Origin: Brevundimonas sp. UBA7664
GTDB lineage: Bacteria; Pseudomonadota; Alphaproteobacteria; Caulobacterales; Caulobacteraceae
DNA: 60,542 bases
Direction of reading: 5' to 3'
Assembly (NCBI RefSeq): GCF_002483305.1
Contig: NZ_DLHQ01000020.1
Location: forward strand, 3,718 to 64,259
How positions within the stretch are numbered: the stretch's first letter is position 1; each line of letters starts with the position of its first letter. Position numbers and translations under genes: made by a program. Below, piece after piece: positions 25,188-36,352 of this stretch. The notes under the pieces were generated by a model that was given only the letters and a program-made list of their open reading frames with translations, was not told the origin of the DNA and did not search any database.

Positions 25188-26147
25188 TCAAGGTTTGAGC
25201 GGCGCGCGGCCGGCGACGTAGGCGTCGTGCAGGTCAAGGACGGCCTCAAAGACACGGTCCACCGTCAGCGCCTCGATCGGCGCGAACTCCCCCTGTGTCT
25301 CATTCGAGGCGGCGATGCGGGTGCGTGGGCCCCACGGACCGTACAGCCACCACTCGGTCGGGCCGAACAGGCCCAGCGTCGGCCGGCCCAGGGCGGCGGC
25401 GACGTGCATCAGGCCGGAATCATTGCCCACGAACAGGTCGGCGGCGTCGATCGCGGCCGCCGAGGCGAGGATGTCGCCCTTGCCGATGAAGTCGATGCCG
25501 CGCGGCCCGGCCGCCTCCAGCGCCGGCGTCGCCGGGGGCCGGTCGCCCGGTCCGCCGACGGCCATGAACCGCCAGCCGTCGAAACGCGGTTCGGCCTTCA
25601 GCCTTTCGACCAGTTCGCCCCAGCGGTCGGCGGGCCAGCTCTTGCCCGGCTGGTGCGCGATCGGGGCGAGGGCGATGATGGGGCCAGGTCCGCTGCCGCT
25701 CTCCAGTTGAGGTGCAAGCACGGCCTGACAGTCGACGCGGGATTGAGGGTCGAGGAAGATCGCCGGCTCCAGGGGCGTGGCCGATCCCATCAGGCGCGAG
25801 ACCATCTCGACCTTGCGCACGCCGGTTTCCCAGCCCCGGTTGTAGACCACGCGCCGCTTCGCCGGGATCAGCCAGCTCAGCGCCGAGCCGCGGATGTCGA
25901 TGACCATGTCCCAGCGTGTGCCCACGACCTCCCGCCACAGGCCGAACCAGTGTCCGGCCAGCTTCTTCTTGTCGAGAATGATGACCCGCTCGACGTTCGG
26001 CGCCGAGCGGAAGAACGGCGCCGGCGGGCGCCCGCAGGCGACGGTGATCCGCGCGCCCGGAATCTGCCGCGCGATCTCGCGGATCACGCCCGAGGATATG
26101 ACGCAGTCGCCGATGCGGTTGGAGGTGACGAACAGGACCTTGGACAT
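25188..26147 (-). CDS. Glycosyltransferase family 9 (heptosyltransferase-like)
   Basis: 319 residues. SKVLFVTSNRIGDCVISSGVIREIARQIP is the N-terminal GT9 motif (LPS heptosyltransferase WaaF/WaaC type); the C-terminal LFVGNDSGLMHVAAALGRPTLGLFGPT is the ADP-heptose binding region with the conserved Asp. Probably adds a sugar to lipopolysaccharide core at the inner membrane; whether the sugar is heptose cannot be told. 39 bases separate it from the DUF5076 gene stop upstream on the same strand. Confidence 0.88.
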   Translation of the reverse strand: MSKVLFVTSNRIGDCVISSGVIREIARQIPGARITVACGRPPAPFFRSAPNVERVIILDKKKLAGHWFGLWREVVGTRWDMVIDIRGSALSWLIPAKRRVVYNRGWETGVRKVEMVSRLMGSATPLEPAIFLDPQSRVDCQAVLAPQLESGSGPGPIIALAPIAHQPGKSWPADRWGELVERLKAEPRFDGWRFMAVGGPGDRPPATPALEAAGPRGIDFIGKGDILASAAAIDAADLFVGNDSGLMHVAAALGRPTLGLFGPTEWWLYGPWGPRTRIAASNETQGEFAPIEALTVDRVFEAVLDLHDAYVAGRAPLKP

Positions 26148-26186
26148 GGGGCGTTATCGGCGGCTTCGGCGGAAGATCAAAGTCAG

Positions 26187-26501
26187 CTACTGCGTGGTCG
26201 ATCCAAACTCACCGGTTGCGGTCGACGTGGGATGGTCCAGCTCCCGGGTCATGGCCTCCTGAATTTCAGCCAACGCCCGGCCGCTGTCGGCCTCCAGACC
26301 GTTGTCGCGCAATGCGTGGCTCAGGTGGCGAGCCATGTCGGCCAGGATCACACCCCATGCGGTCGCCTCGCGGATGCCGCTGTCCCGATAGGTCCCGACG
26401 TTCAGCACGCAGTGAAGGCCCCGCTTGGCCACCCATATACGGGCCATCTCGACAGCCGCGTCGTCTTCGAGCGCTGCTGGCGGAATGGATATTGATTTCA
26501 T
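26187..26501 (-). CDS. DUF5076 protein
   Basis: 104 residues from ATG 26501 (MKSISIPPAALEDDAAVEMARIWVAKRGLHCVLNVGTY), preceded by GGGGGAG. A longer start at 26528 is possible but would overlap the divergent hydrolase start. The pattern matches DUF5076, a short alphaproteobacterial family of unknown role with V-E-x-A-R-x-W and a central hydrophobic strand. It may be co-transcribed with the glycosyltransferase downstream. Confidence 0.72.
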   Translation of the reverse strand: MKSISIPPAALEDDAAVEMARIWVAKRGLHCVLNVGTYRDSGIREATAWGVILADMARHLSHALRDNGLEADSGRALAEIQEAMTRELDHPTSTATGEFGSTTQ

Positions 26502-26526
26502 CAGGCTCCCCCGCGACATCAGTCTC

Positions 26527-27279
26527 ATGCCAGACGTTCAGCACCTTACCCGACCCGACGGCGAAGCGCTCGCCTTTCGCCATGTCGAGGGCTCCGGCCC
26601 CACCCTGGTCTGGATCGGCGGCTTTCGCTCCGACATGGAGGGAACCAAGGCCCTCGCCCTCGACGCCGCGGCCCGCGAGCGCGGCTGGGACTATGTCCGC
26701 TACGACCATTTCGCCCATGGGCAGTCGTCCGGCGACTGGCGCAAGGCCACGATCGGCCGCTGGCGCGAGGACGCGATCGCCCTGATCGACAGTCTTGAAG
26801 GGCCGGTGGTTCCGGTCGGCTCCTCGATGGGCGGCTGGGTGGCCCTGCTGCTGGCGCTGGCGCGGCCGGAACGGATGGCGGGTCTTGTGTTGGTCAATCC
26901 GGCCCCGGACTTCACCGAACGGCTGATGTGGCCGGGTCTGGCGGACCATCAGCGCCAGGCCATCCTGCGGGACGGCGAAACCCTCATCACCGAGGAGGGG
27001 CTGGGCGAATACGTCCTGACCCGGACCATGTTCGAGGAGGCCCGCGACTGGCTGCTGCTGGATGCGCCCGTGCCGATCGCGGCGCCGGTCCACATCCTTC
27101 AGGGCCGGGCCGACGACGTGGTGCCCTGGTCCCACGCCGCGACCCTGGTCGAGCGCCTGACGGGGGGCGACGTCCGGCTGGACCTGATCGAGGGCGGCGA
27201 CCACCGCCTGTCCGCCCCCGCCGATCTGGACCGTCTGGTTGAGGCGGTCGAGCGGATGCGCCGTTCGGCGGCGGGCTAG
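26527..27279 (+). CDS. Alpha/beta hydrolase
   Basis: 250 residues. Nucleophile in GSSMGGWVALLLAL, acid in QGRADDVVPW, His in GGDHRLS: a complete catalytic triad. The sequence is close in pattern to the ABHD10/BAAT-like thioesterase-esterase group (VWIGGFRSDMEGTKA near the oxyanion strand). The substrate is unknown. The start at 26527 is chosen over 26425 because the fold begins there and because the earlier region is the divergent DUF5076 gene. It ends in a shared CTAG with galU. Confidence 0.88.
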   Translation: MPDVQHLTRPDGEALAFRHVEGSGPTLVWIGGFRSDMEGTKALALDAAARERGWDYVRYDHFAHGQSSGDWRKATIGRWREDAIALIDSLEGPVVPVGSSMGGWVALLLALARPERMAGLVLVNPAPDFTERLMWPGLADHQRQAILRDGETLITEEGLGEYVLTRTMFEEARDWLLLDAPVPIAAPVHILQGRADDVVPWSHAATLVERLTGGDVRLDLIEGGDHRLSAPADLDRLVEAVERMRRSAAG

Positions 27280-28154
27280 AGCAGGGCGGTGAGCGCCGCC
27301 CGCGCCGCCTCGCCCAGGTCGGGCCGTTTCAGGGCCAGGGCGACATTGGCGCGCAGCAGGCCGATCTTGTCGCCGCAGTCGTGGGTCACGCCCTCGTATT
27401 CGACCGCCGTGAAGGTCTGGTCCTTCATCAGCCGCGCCATGCCGTCGGTCAGCTGGATCTCGCCGCCCGCGCCGCGCGGCTGGTTTTCGAGAATGCCGAA
27501 GATCTCCGGCTGCAGGATGTAGCGGCCCGCGATCGACAGGTTCGACGGCGCCTCGCCGCGCGGGGGCTTCTCGACCATCCCCTTCATGCGGATGTGGCGG
27601 CCGTCGCGGTTCTCGGGATCGACGATGCCGTATTTATGGGTTTCGCTCTCCGGCACCGCCTCGACGCCGATGACATTGCCGCCGACCCGGGCGTAGACAT
27701 CGGCCAGCTGCTTCAGGGCGCCCGGCTGGGAGTCCACGATCACGTCCGGCAGCAGCACCGCGAACGGCTCGTCGCCGATGATGTCGCGGGCGCACCAGAC
27801 GGCGTGGCCGAGGCCCAGCGGCTGCATCTGGCGGGTGAAGCTCATCTCGCCCGCGGTGGCCAGTTCGGCGATCATGGCGTCGAGGATGTCGGTCTTGCCC
27901 TTGGCCAGCAGCTGGGCCTCCAGCTCGATCTGGTGGTCGAAATAGTCCTCGATCGCCCCCTTGGACCGCCCCGTCACGAAGACGATGTGCTCGATCCCGG
28001 CCTCGCGCGCCTCCTCGACGATATAGCTCAGGATCGGCCGGTCGACGACGTTGAGCAGCTCCTTGGGCGTGGTCTTGGTGCCGGGCAGCACACGGGTGCC
28101 GAGGCCGGCGACGGGCAGGACGGCCTTGCGGAGGCGGCGGGCGGAAGCGGTCAT
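27276..28154 (-). CDS. galU: UTP-glucose-1-phosphate uridylyltransferase
   Basis: 292 residues. KAVLPVAGLGTRVLPGTKTTPKELL is the nucleotidyl-transferase motif; VEKPPRGEAPSNLSIAGRYIL is the GalU-specific region. It makes UDP-glucose for glycolipids, polysaccharides and, with the sqdB-like enzyme, possibly sulfolipid. It follows glmS by 55 bases on the same strand. Confidence 0.95.
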   Translation of the reverse strand: MTASARRLRKAVLPVAGLGTRVLPGTKTTPKELLNVVDRPILSYIVEEAREAGIEHIVFVTGRSKGAIEDYFDHQIELEAQLLAKGKTDILDAMIAELATAGEMSFTRQMQPLGLGHAVWCARDIIGDEPFAVLLPDVIVDSQPGALKQLADVYARVGGNVIGVEAVPESETHKYGIVDPENRDGRHIRMKGMVEKPPRGEAPSNLSIAGRYILQPEIFGILENQPRGAGGEIQLTDGMARLMKDQTFTAVEYEGVTHDCGDKIGLLRANVALALKRPDLGEAARAALTALL

Positions 28155-28209
28155 GAGAGATCCTGTACGGCGAGGTCGGCCACCCTAACGCATCGGAGCG
28201 CGGATGCGA

Positions 28210-30024
<1,815 letters not shown>

Positions 30025-30189
30025 GGATATATCCTCGAAAGCCGGGGGTCAGGTGCTTTGCGCACGGGCGGTGGACGGTCTAAGCCACCGTCATCGTCAG
30101 GTCTCGTGTAGGCGACAGGCGACTGGATTTGCATCTAAAAAGCGGTTTCGCAAGGTTTCTGCGCCGCCAGTACTCAAAGGACGTGACAG

Positions 30190-31539
30190 TTGGGCGAACG
30201 ACGCTATTTCGGCACCGACGGCATTCGCGGCCGCGCCAACACCCATCCGATGACCCCGGAAGTGGCCCTGCGCGTGGGCCTCGCCGCCGGCCGTCTGTTC
30301 ATGTCCGCCGACGACCGCCGGCACCTGGTGGTGATCGGCAAGGACACCCGCCTGTCCGGCTATATGATCGAGCCGGCGCTGGTTGCGGGCTTCTCCTCCG
30401 CCGGGATGGACGTTCGCACCTTCGGCCCCCTGCCGACGCCGGGCGTGGCGATGATGACCCGCTCCATGCGGGCCGACATCGGGGTGATGATCTCGGCCTC
30501 GCACAACGGCTACCTCGACAACGGCATCAAGCTGTTCGGCCCCGACGGCTACAAGCTCTCCGACGCGGTCGAGCTGAAGATTGAATCGATGATGGACCAG
30601 GCGCTCGACGCGAACCTCGCGCCGCCGGACGCCCTCGGCCGGGTCAAGCGCATCGACGACGCCCAGGCCCGCTATGTCGAGATCGCCAAGGCCAGCTTCC
30701 CCAAGGGCCTGAGCCTGCAGGGCCTGCGCGTCGCCGTCGACTGCGCCAACGGCGCCGGCTACCGGGTCGCCCCGACCACCCTGTATGAACTGGGCGCCGA
30801 GGTCTGCGCCGTCGGCGTCGAGCCCAACGGCCTGAACATCAACGCCGACTGCGGCTCGACCCACCCCGAGACCCTGGCCGAAGCGGTCAAACGCTACCGC
30901 GCCGACATCGGCATCGCCCTCGACGGCGACGCCGACCGGGTCATCATCTGTGACGAGAAGGGTCAGGTCGTCGACGGCGACCAGATCATGGCCCTGGTCG
31001 CCCTCGACTGGGCGCGACGCGGCCTGCTGGTCGGCGGCGGCGTGGTCGCCACCGTGATGTCGAATCTGGGTCTGGAGCGGGCGCTGAACGCCGCCGGCCT
31101 GACGCTGGAGCGGACCAAGGTCGGCGACCGCTATGTCATGGAGCGGATGCGCGAGGGCGGTTTCAACCTGGGCGGCGAACAGTCGGGCCACATCATCCTG
31201 CACGACCACGCCACCACCGGCGACGGCCTGATGTCGGCCCTGCAGGTGCTGGCCGTGCTGATCGAAAGCGGCCGCCCGATGAGTGAGCTGGCGAAGCAGT
31301 TCGAGACCGTTCCGCAGAAGCTGGAGAACGTCCGCTACACGTCCGGCAAGCCGCTGGAGAACGCTGGCGTCAAGGCCGCCATCGCCGACGCCGAGGCGCG
31401 GCTGAAGGGCACGGGGCGGTTGCTGGTGCGGCCGTCGGGCACCGAGAAGCTGATCCGGGTCATGGCCGAGGGCGATGACGCGAAGCTGGTGAAGTCGGTG
31501 GTCGCGGATGTGGTCGCGGCGGTGAAGGCGGCGGGGTAG
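30190..31539 (+). CDS. glmM: Phosphoglucosamine mutase
   Basis: 449 residues from TTG 30190; the family start MGERRYFGTDGIRGRANTHPMTP begins there and no in-frame ATG precedes it closely. The phosphoserine is Ser104 in MISASHNGYLDNGIKLF; the metal-binding loop is ALDGDADRVI; the sugar-binding loop is GGEQSGHII; the C-terminal phosphate loop is RPSGTEKLIRV. It converts glucosamine-6-phosphate to the 1-phosphate after GlmS. It lies divergent from glmS. Confidence 0.96.
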   Translation: MGERRYFGTDGIRGRANTHPMTPEVALRVGLAAGRLFMSADDRRHLVVIGKDTRLSGYMIEPALVAGFSSAGMDVRTFGPLPTPGVAMMTRSMRADIGVMISASHNGYLDNGIKLFGPDGYKLSDAVELKIESMMDQALDANLAPPDALGRVKRIDDAQARYVEIAKASFPKGLSLQGLRVAVDCANGAGYRVAPTTLYELGAEVCAVGVEPNGLNINADCGSTHPETLAEAVKRYRADIGIALDGDADRVIICDEKGQVVDGDQIMALVALDWARRGLLVGGGVVATVMSNLGLERALNAAGLTLERTKVGDRYVMERMREGGFNLGGEQSGHIILHDHATTGDGLMSALQVLAVLIESGRPMSELAKQFETVPQKLENVRYTSGKPLENAGVKAAIADAEARLKGTGRLLVRPSGTEKLIRVMAEGDDAKLVKSVVADVVAAVKAAG

Positions 31540-31556
31540 GGACGCCAAACTCAACC

Positions 31557-32636
31557 ATGGAACCCGCCGCCGGACCGGCGCAGTCTCACCCCATGATTCC
31601 CGCCCGCCGACCCGGCGTCCTCGCCCTGATTCCCGGCCTGACCGCCTGTGTGGTGGTCGCCCTGGCCGCCGTCGCCGTCCAGGCGCTCGAGCTGCGGCTG
31701 TTCGGACGGGGCTGGATCGACGCCATTGTCCTGGCCATCCTCATCGGCGCCGCGATCCGCAGCGTCTGGACGCCGCCCGCGGCGCTGAAACCCGGCGTCG
31801 AGTTCAGCGCCCGCACCCTGCTCGAGATCGCCGTGGTCCTGCTCGGCGCCTCGGTCAGCGCCGCGACGGTCATGGCCATCGGCCCCGGCCTGCTGGCGGG
31901 GACAGCGGTGGTGGTCGTCCTTGCGCTCGTCATCAGCTACGGGATCGGGCGGCTGCTGCGCCTGCCGCACCGGATGGCGGTGCTGATCGCCTGCGGCAAC
32001 GCCATCTGTGGCAACTCCGCCATCGCCGCCGTCGCCCCGGTGATCGACGCCGAGGCCGATGACGTTTCCGCCGCCATCGCCTTCACAGCCGTGCTGGGCG
32101 TGGCCGTGGTCCTGCTCCTGCCGCTGCTGGGCGAGTTCCTGCAGATGTCAGACGTCCGCTACGGCGTCCTGGCGGGCCTGACCGTCTATGCCGTCCCCCA
32201 GGTCCTGGCCGCCACCCTGCCCGTGGGCGCCGTCGCCAACCAGGCCGGCACCCTGATCAAACTGGTGCGCGTGCTTATGCTGGGCCCCGTCTGCCTCGGT
32301 CTGGCGATCCTGACGGCGGTTCGCGGCCGTGAGGGCGAAGCGGTCACGGCCCCCCGGCGCGGCGTCGCGATTCATCAGCTGGTGCCGTGGTTCATCATCG
32401 GCTTCCTGCTGATGATGGCGGCGCGTTCGATGGGCCTGATCCCGGCCGCCGCCGTGCCGGTTATGGCGGATACCGCCAAGATCCTGACCGGACTGTCGAT
32501 GGCGGCGCTCGGGCTCAGCACCGACGCGCGGGCGGTGGCCCGGTCGGGCGTCCGCATCGCCTCCGTGGTGATCCTCTCGCTGCTGGCCCTGCTCGGACTG
32601 GCGTTGGCCCTGATCTATCTGCTGGCCGTGGCCTGA
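31557..32636 (+). CDS. YeiH/UPF0324 family putative exporter
   Basis: 359 residues from ATG 31557 (ATG 31593 is an alternative), about ten hydrophobic segments. Signatures: FSARTLLEIAVVLLGASVSA, LIACGNAICGNSAIAAVAPVI and LIKLVRVLMLGPVCLGLA. The family is annotated as putative sulfate exporter, without firm substrate evidence. It follows glmM by 17 bases. The 3' end overlaps the convergent flavoprotein gene by 22 bases. Confidence 0.85.
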   Translation: MEPAAGPAQSHPMIPARRPGVLALIPGLTACVVVALAAVAVQALELRLFGRGWIDAIVLAILIGAAIRSVWTPPAALKPGVEFSARTLLEIAVVLLGASVSAATVMAIGPGLLAGTAVVVVLALVISYGIGRLLRLPHRMAVLIACGNAICGNSAIAAVAPVIDAEADDVSAAIAFTAVLGVAVVLLLPLLGEFLQMSDVRYGVLAGLTVYAVPQVLAATLPVGAVANQAGTLIKLVRVLMLGPVCLGLAILTAVRGREGEAVTAPRRGVAIHQLVPWFIIGFLLMMAARSMGLIPAAAVPVMADTAKILTGLSMAALGLSTDARAVARSGVRIASVVILSLLALLGLALALIYLLAVA

Positions 32637-33940
32637 GGCCCGGTCAGACGGTCGACCAGCGCCTCGATCCGCTTGCGGATGTCCGGCACGGCGGTCGTTT
32701 CCCAGAAGGCGGCCCGAGCCGGCGGGCCGAGGGCGAACAGGCGGGCGTCGGGCGAACCGTCGGCGGCCAGCAGTCGTCCATCGGCATCCAGATCGAGACC
32801 CAGACCCACGGGATCAAGCCGTGCGCGACGGTCCCTGATCAGGGGTCCGGTCAGGGGATCCTCAAGCGCGGCATGGCCGGGTCCGGTGCAGTCGATCAGC
32901 CACCGGCCGGTGATCGGCGGCGGCGCCGAACCGTCCCGCGCGCGCCAGTGCAGCGCCACGCCGTCGTCGCCTTCCTCGATCCGCTCAATGCGCCCGGGCG
33001 CGAGGGTCAGGCGGCCGGCGGCCTGAAACTGTTTCATGGCTTCATCGACCCGGGCCGGAATGCGGTGGCGATGAACATCCCACCAGGGCCGGAGATGCCG
33101 CAGCCAGCGCGCGCGGGTCTGCGCGTCCGCCTTGAACCAGAGTCCCGCCGTGACCGGGCGCAGTCCCTCCATCACGCCGCGCCAGCCGCCGCCTGACGCC
33201 AGCCGTCGGGCTTCCATCAGCCGATGCGACAAGGCGCCGGTCAGCAAGGCATCGGTCGGCGTTTCGGGGTGGTCGTGGGCCGCGCCATGCACCCGGGGCG
33301 TCAGGCCGCGGCGGGACAGGGCCGTGATCCGGCCCTTGCGGCCCGTGGCGTCCAGCCACAGAACCATATCGACCATGGTCAGGCCCGTGCCGACGATGAT
33401 CACCTCATCGTTCGGCCCGATCCGTTCCAGAGCGGCCAGGGCCCAGGGGTCGGTGATGATGCGACGTGATCCCTTGCCGGCCGTTCTCGGGGCGGGGTTG
33501 CCGGTCGCCAGCACGACCGCGCGCGCGCCGACCCCCCGTCCGTCGGACAGGCGCACGGCGTCGCCCTCGATCGCCGCCACCTCGCCGGTGACCAATTCGA
33601 TCATCCCGGGATGCGCCAGCCGGACCGCATTCAGCCGGTGTTGCAGATATTCGCCGTACAGCCGGCGCGGCGCGAAACCGTCCGGGTCCGCATGCCGCGG
33701 GCAATTGTCCCGCAGCCAGTCGACGAAGTCGCGGGGCTTGCCCTCCACCGCGCTCATGCGATCGGACCGGACATTGAGCAGATGCCCCTCGAACGGCGTC
33801 GAATAGGCCAGCCCCGGCCCGAACGTCCCTGTCCGGTCGATCAGGCTGCAGGCGACGCCGCGTTCAGCCAGCCGGGCGGCCAGCATGGCCCCGGAGAACC
33901 CGCCGCCGACGATGACCACGTCCGGTTCGCCGTCGGACAC
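32615..33940 (-). CDS. FAD/NAD(P)-binding flavoprotein
   Basis: 441 residues from GTG 33940. The N-terminal dinucleotide-binding motif VVIVGGGFSGAMLAARLAERG, then a central NAD(P)-type motif EVIIVGTGLTMVDMVLWL and the ATGNPAPR segment. It resembles the FAD-NAD(P)-binding family (hydroxylase-like, pfam13454 type) rather than disulfide reductases, because it has no CxxxxC. The reaction is unknown. It lies 19 bases after the phosphomannomutase start side, on the same strand. Confidence 0.82.
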   Translation of the reverse strand: MSDGEPDVVIVGGGFSGAMLAARLAERGVACSLIDRTGTFGPGLAYSTPFEGHLLNVRSDRMSAVEGKPRDFVDWLRDNCPRHADPDGFAPRRLYGEYLQHRLNAVRLAHPGMIELVTGEVAAIEGDAVRLSDGRGVGARAVVLATGNPAPRTAGKGSRRIITDPWALAALERIGPNDEVIIVGTGLTMVDMVLWLDATGRKGRITALSRRGLTPRVHGAAHDHPETPTDALLTGALSHRLMEARRLASGGGWRGVMEGLRPVTAGLWFKADAQTRARWLRHLRPWWDVHRHRIPARVDEAMKQFQAAGRLTLAPGRIERIEEGDDGVALHWRARDGSAPPPITGRWLIDCTGPGHAALEDPLTGPLIRDRRARLDPVGLGLDLDADGRLLAADGSPDARLFALGPPARAAFWETTAVPDIRKRIEALVDRLTGPQATASR

Positions 33941-33959
33941 CGCGCCCCCTTCGCTGGCC

Positions 33960-35459
33960 TCAGAGTTCCTGATTATAGGCCCCGATCTCGGGATATTTCG
34001 CCAGCCGCGGCTTCACCTCATCACGGAACAGGGCCTTCATGTCGGCCTCGGAGCGCATGCTCTCGACCACCACCACCAGCTCGGGCTTGTTGGACGAGGC
34101 CCGCACCAGCACCCACGATCCGTCCTCCAGATGCACCCGCACCCCGTTGACGGTGATCGCCTCGACGATCTTCCGCCCCAGGATCGAGCCGCCGGCGTCA
34201 GCCAGGGCCTGATACTCAGCCACGATCCGCTCCAGCACTTCGTATTTCAGCTCGTCGTCGCAATGCGGCGACATGGTCATCGAGGTCCAGGCGTCGGGCA
34301 GGGCGCCCTTCAGCTGCGACAGGGTCTTGCCGGGGTTGCGGTCCAGCATGGCCAGGATCGCCCCGGCGGCGACGATGCCGTCGTCGTATCCGCGCCCGAT
34401 CGGGGCGTTGAAGAAGAAATGCCCCGACTTCTCGAACCCGGCCAGGGCCCCCAGTTCGGCGGTCTTGCGCTTGATATAGCTGTGGCCGGTCTTCCAGTAG
34501 ACGACGTCGGCGCCGTTCGATTTCAGGACTTCGTCGGTCTTGTACAGGCCGGTCGATTTCACATCGACGACGAAGGTGGCGTTGGGATGAAGGGCCGACA
34601 GGTCGCGGCCCAGCATCAGGCCGATCTTGTCGGCATAGATCTCCTCGCCGGTGTCGTCGACCACGCCGCAACGGTCGCCGTCGCCGTCGAAGCCCAGCGC
34701 CAGCTCGGCCCCGGTCTCGCGCACCCGGGCCGCCATCTGCATCAGCATGGCGTGATCTTCCGGGTTCGGATTGTATTTGGGGAAGTTCCAGTCGAGGTCG
34801 GTGTCCATCTCGATCACCTCGGCCCCCATCCGGCGCAGGGCCTCGGGCGCGAAGGCGCCGGCGGTGCCATTGCCGCAGGCGGCCACGACCTTGATCGGCC
34901 GGCTCAGCTTCACCTTGGCGGTGATCTCTTCCAGATAGCGTTCGCGGAAGCCCTCGACCCGGGTCAGGGACCCGCCCGGACGGTTCACGCCCTCGCCGTT
35001 CAGCACGATGTCCTTCAGCCGCCCGATCTCGTCGGGGCCGAAGGTCAGCGGCGGGTTCGCGCCCATCTTGACCCCGGTCCAGCCGTTCTCATTGTGGCTG
35101 GCGGTGACCATGGCCACGCACGGCGCATCAAGCGCGAACTGGGCGAAATAGGCCGTCGGCGACAGGGCCAGGCCGATGTCCAGCACCTCCATCCCACCTT
35201 CCAGCAGGCCGAGGATCAGCGCCTGTTTGACGCTCAGCGAATAGGACCGGAAGTCATGGCCGACGACGATCCGCGGCCGCTGCCCGATCTCCTGCACATA
35301 GGTCGCCAGTCCCAGACCCAGCGCCTGGATGCCCAGCAGATTGATCTCCTTCTCCAGGATCCAGCGGGCGTCGTACTCGCGGAACCCGGTCGCCTTGACC
35401 AGCGGGGTGGTCTCGTAGTCGGCGGTGTTGGGGCGCAGGTCGGAGCGGGGCTTTTGCAT
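33960..35459 (-). CDS. Phosphomannomutase/phosphoglucomutase
   Basis: 499 residues from ATG 35459 (the open frame runs to 35606, but homology starts at MQKPRSDLRPNTADYETTPLVKATGFREYDARW). The phosphoserine is in VTASHNENGWTGVKMG, the metal loop in GFDGDGDRCGVVDDTG, and KSGHFFF and RASSNKPELVVVVES are the sugar and phosphate loops. It interconverts mannose or glucose 6- and 1-phosphates (AlgC/ManB group), feeding GDP-mannose or UDP-glucose synthesis with galU. Confidence 0.92.
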   Translation of the reverse strand: MQKPRSDLRPNTADYETTPLVKATGFREYDARWILEKEINLLGIQALGLGLATYVQEIGQRPRIVVGHDFRSYSLSVKQALILGLLEGGMEVLDIGLALSPTAYFAQFALDAPCVAMVTASHNENGWTGVKMGANPPLTFGPDEIGRLKDIVLNGEGVNRPGGSLTRVEGFRERYLEEITAKVKLSRPIKVVAACGNGTAGAFAPEALRRMGAEVIEMDTDLDWNFPKYNPNPEDHAMLMQMAARVRETGAELALGFDGDGDRCGVVDDTGEEIYADKIGLMLGRDLSALHPNATFVVDVKSTGLYKTDEVLKSNGADVVYWKTGHSYIKRKTAELGALAGFEKSGHFFFNAPIGRGYDDGIVAAGAILAMLDRNPGKTLSQLKGALPDAWTSMTMSPHCDDELKYEVLERIVAEYQALADAGGSILGRKIVEAITVNGVRVHLEDGSWVLVRASSNKPELVVVVESMRSEADMKALFRDEVKPRLAKYPEIGAYNQEL

Positions 35460-35626
35460 CGGAAACCTTGGGAGGAGACGGGGGTTCAGCTTGGCTATAG
35501 GGCGCCGCGCGCCGCGCCGACAACAACGCCCCGCCGCCCGCATGGCTCCGCCGCGCCGCCGGACCGGGCTCGTCTTGACCCGCGCCGTCGCCGGTCCTAC
35601 CCCCAACAGACTGTCCGGAGACCTGA

Positions 35627-36352
35627 ATGCCCCGTCTGATCCTGCTGCGCCACGGCCAGAGCCAATGGAACCTCGACAACCGTTTCACCGGCTGGGTCGA
35701 CGTCGACCTGACCGCCGAGGGCGAGGCCCAGGCGCGACGCGCCGGTGAACAGATCGCCGCCGCCGGCTTCCGGCCCGCGGTCATGTTCACCTCGGTGCTG
35801 AAGCGGGCGACGCGGACGGGGGCCCTGGCCCTCGACACCGCCGGGCTGAGGGATGTGCCGGTGATCAACGACTGGCGCCTGAACGAGCGTCACTACGGCG
35901 GCCTGACCGGGCTGAACAAGGCCGAGACGGCGGCGACCCACGGCGAGGACCAGGTCCGTATCTGGCGCCGCAGCTACGACATCCCGCCCCCGCCGCTGGC
36001 CCCCGGCGGCGAATGGGATTTCGCCGGTGATCCCCGCTACGCCGGCCAGGCCATCCCCGACACCGAAAGCCTCAAGACCACGCTGGACCGCGTCCTTCCC
36101 TACTGGGACGAGGCCGTCGCCCCGCGCCTCAAGGCCGGCGAGGACGTGCTGATCGCCGCCCACGGCAATTCGCTGCGGGCCATCGTCAAACACCTGTTCG
36201 CCGTGCCCGACGACCGGATCGTCGGCGTCGAGATTCCGACCGGCAATCCGCTGGAGATCGACCTCGACGCCGGTCTGACGCCCGTTGCGGCGCGCTATCT
36301 GGACAGCGCCCGGGCGGCGGACCTGCCCCCGCTGCCGGGAGCCGCCGCATGA
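35627..36352 (+). CDS. gpmA: 2,3-bisphosphoglycerate-dependent phosphoglycerate mutase
   Basis: 241 residues. LILLRHGQSQWNLDNRFTGWVDVDLT carries the catalytic His (RHG); ERHYGGLTGLNKAET and AHGNSLRAIVKHL (second His) complete the histidine phosphatase fold. Glycolysis/gluconeogenesis, cytoplasm. Its TGA overlaps the ATG of the next gene (ATGA, 36349-36352), suggesting coupling. Confidence 0.95.
   Translation: MPRLILLRHGQSQWNLDNRFTGWVDVDLTAEGEAQARRAGEQIAAAGFRPAVMFTSVLKRATRTGALALDTAGLRDVPVINDWRLNERHYGGLTGLNKAETAATHGEDQVRIWRRSYDIPPPPLAPGGEWDFAGDPRYAGQAIPDTESLKTTLDRVLPYWDEAVAPRLKAGEDVLIAAHGNSLRAIVKHLFAVPDDRIVGVEIPTGNPLEIDLDAGLTPVAARYLDSARAADLPPLPGAAA

Noticed and set aside
30025..30189. glmS ribozyme or other riboswitch upstream of glmS
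   Set aside because: Alphaproteobacteria generally lack it, and no matching core or conserved pairing was seen in this short divergent region.
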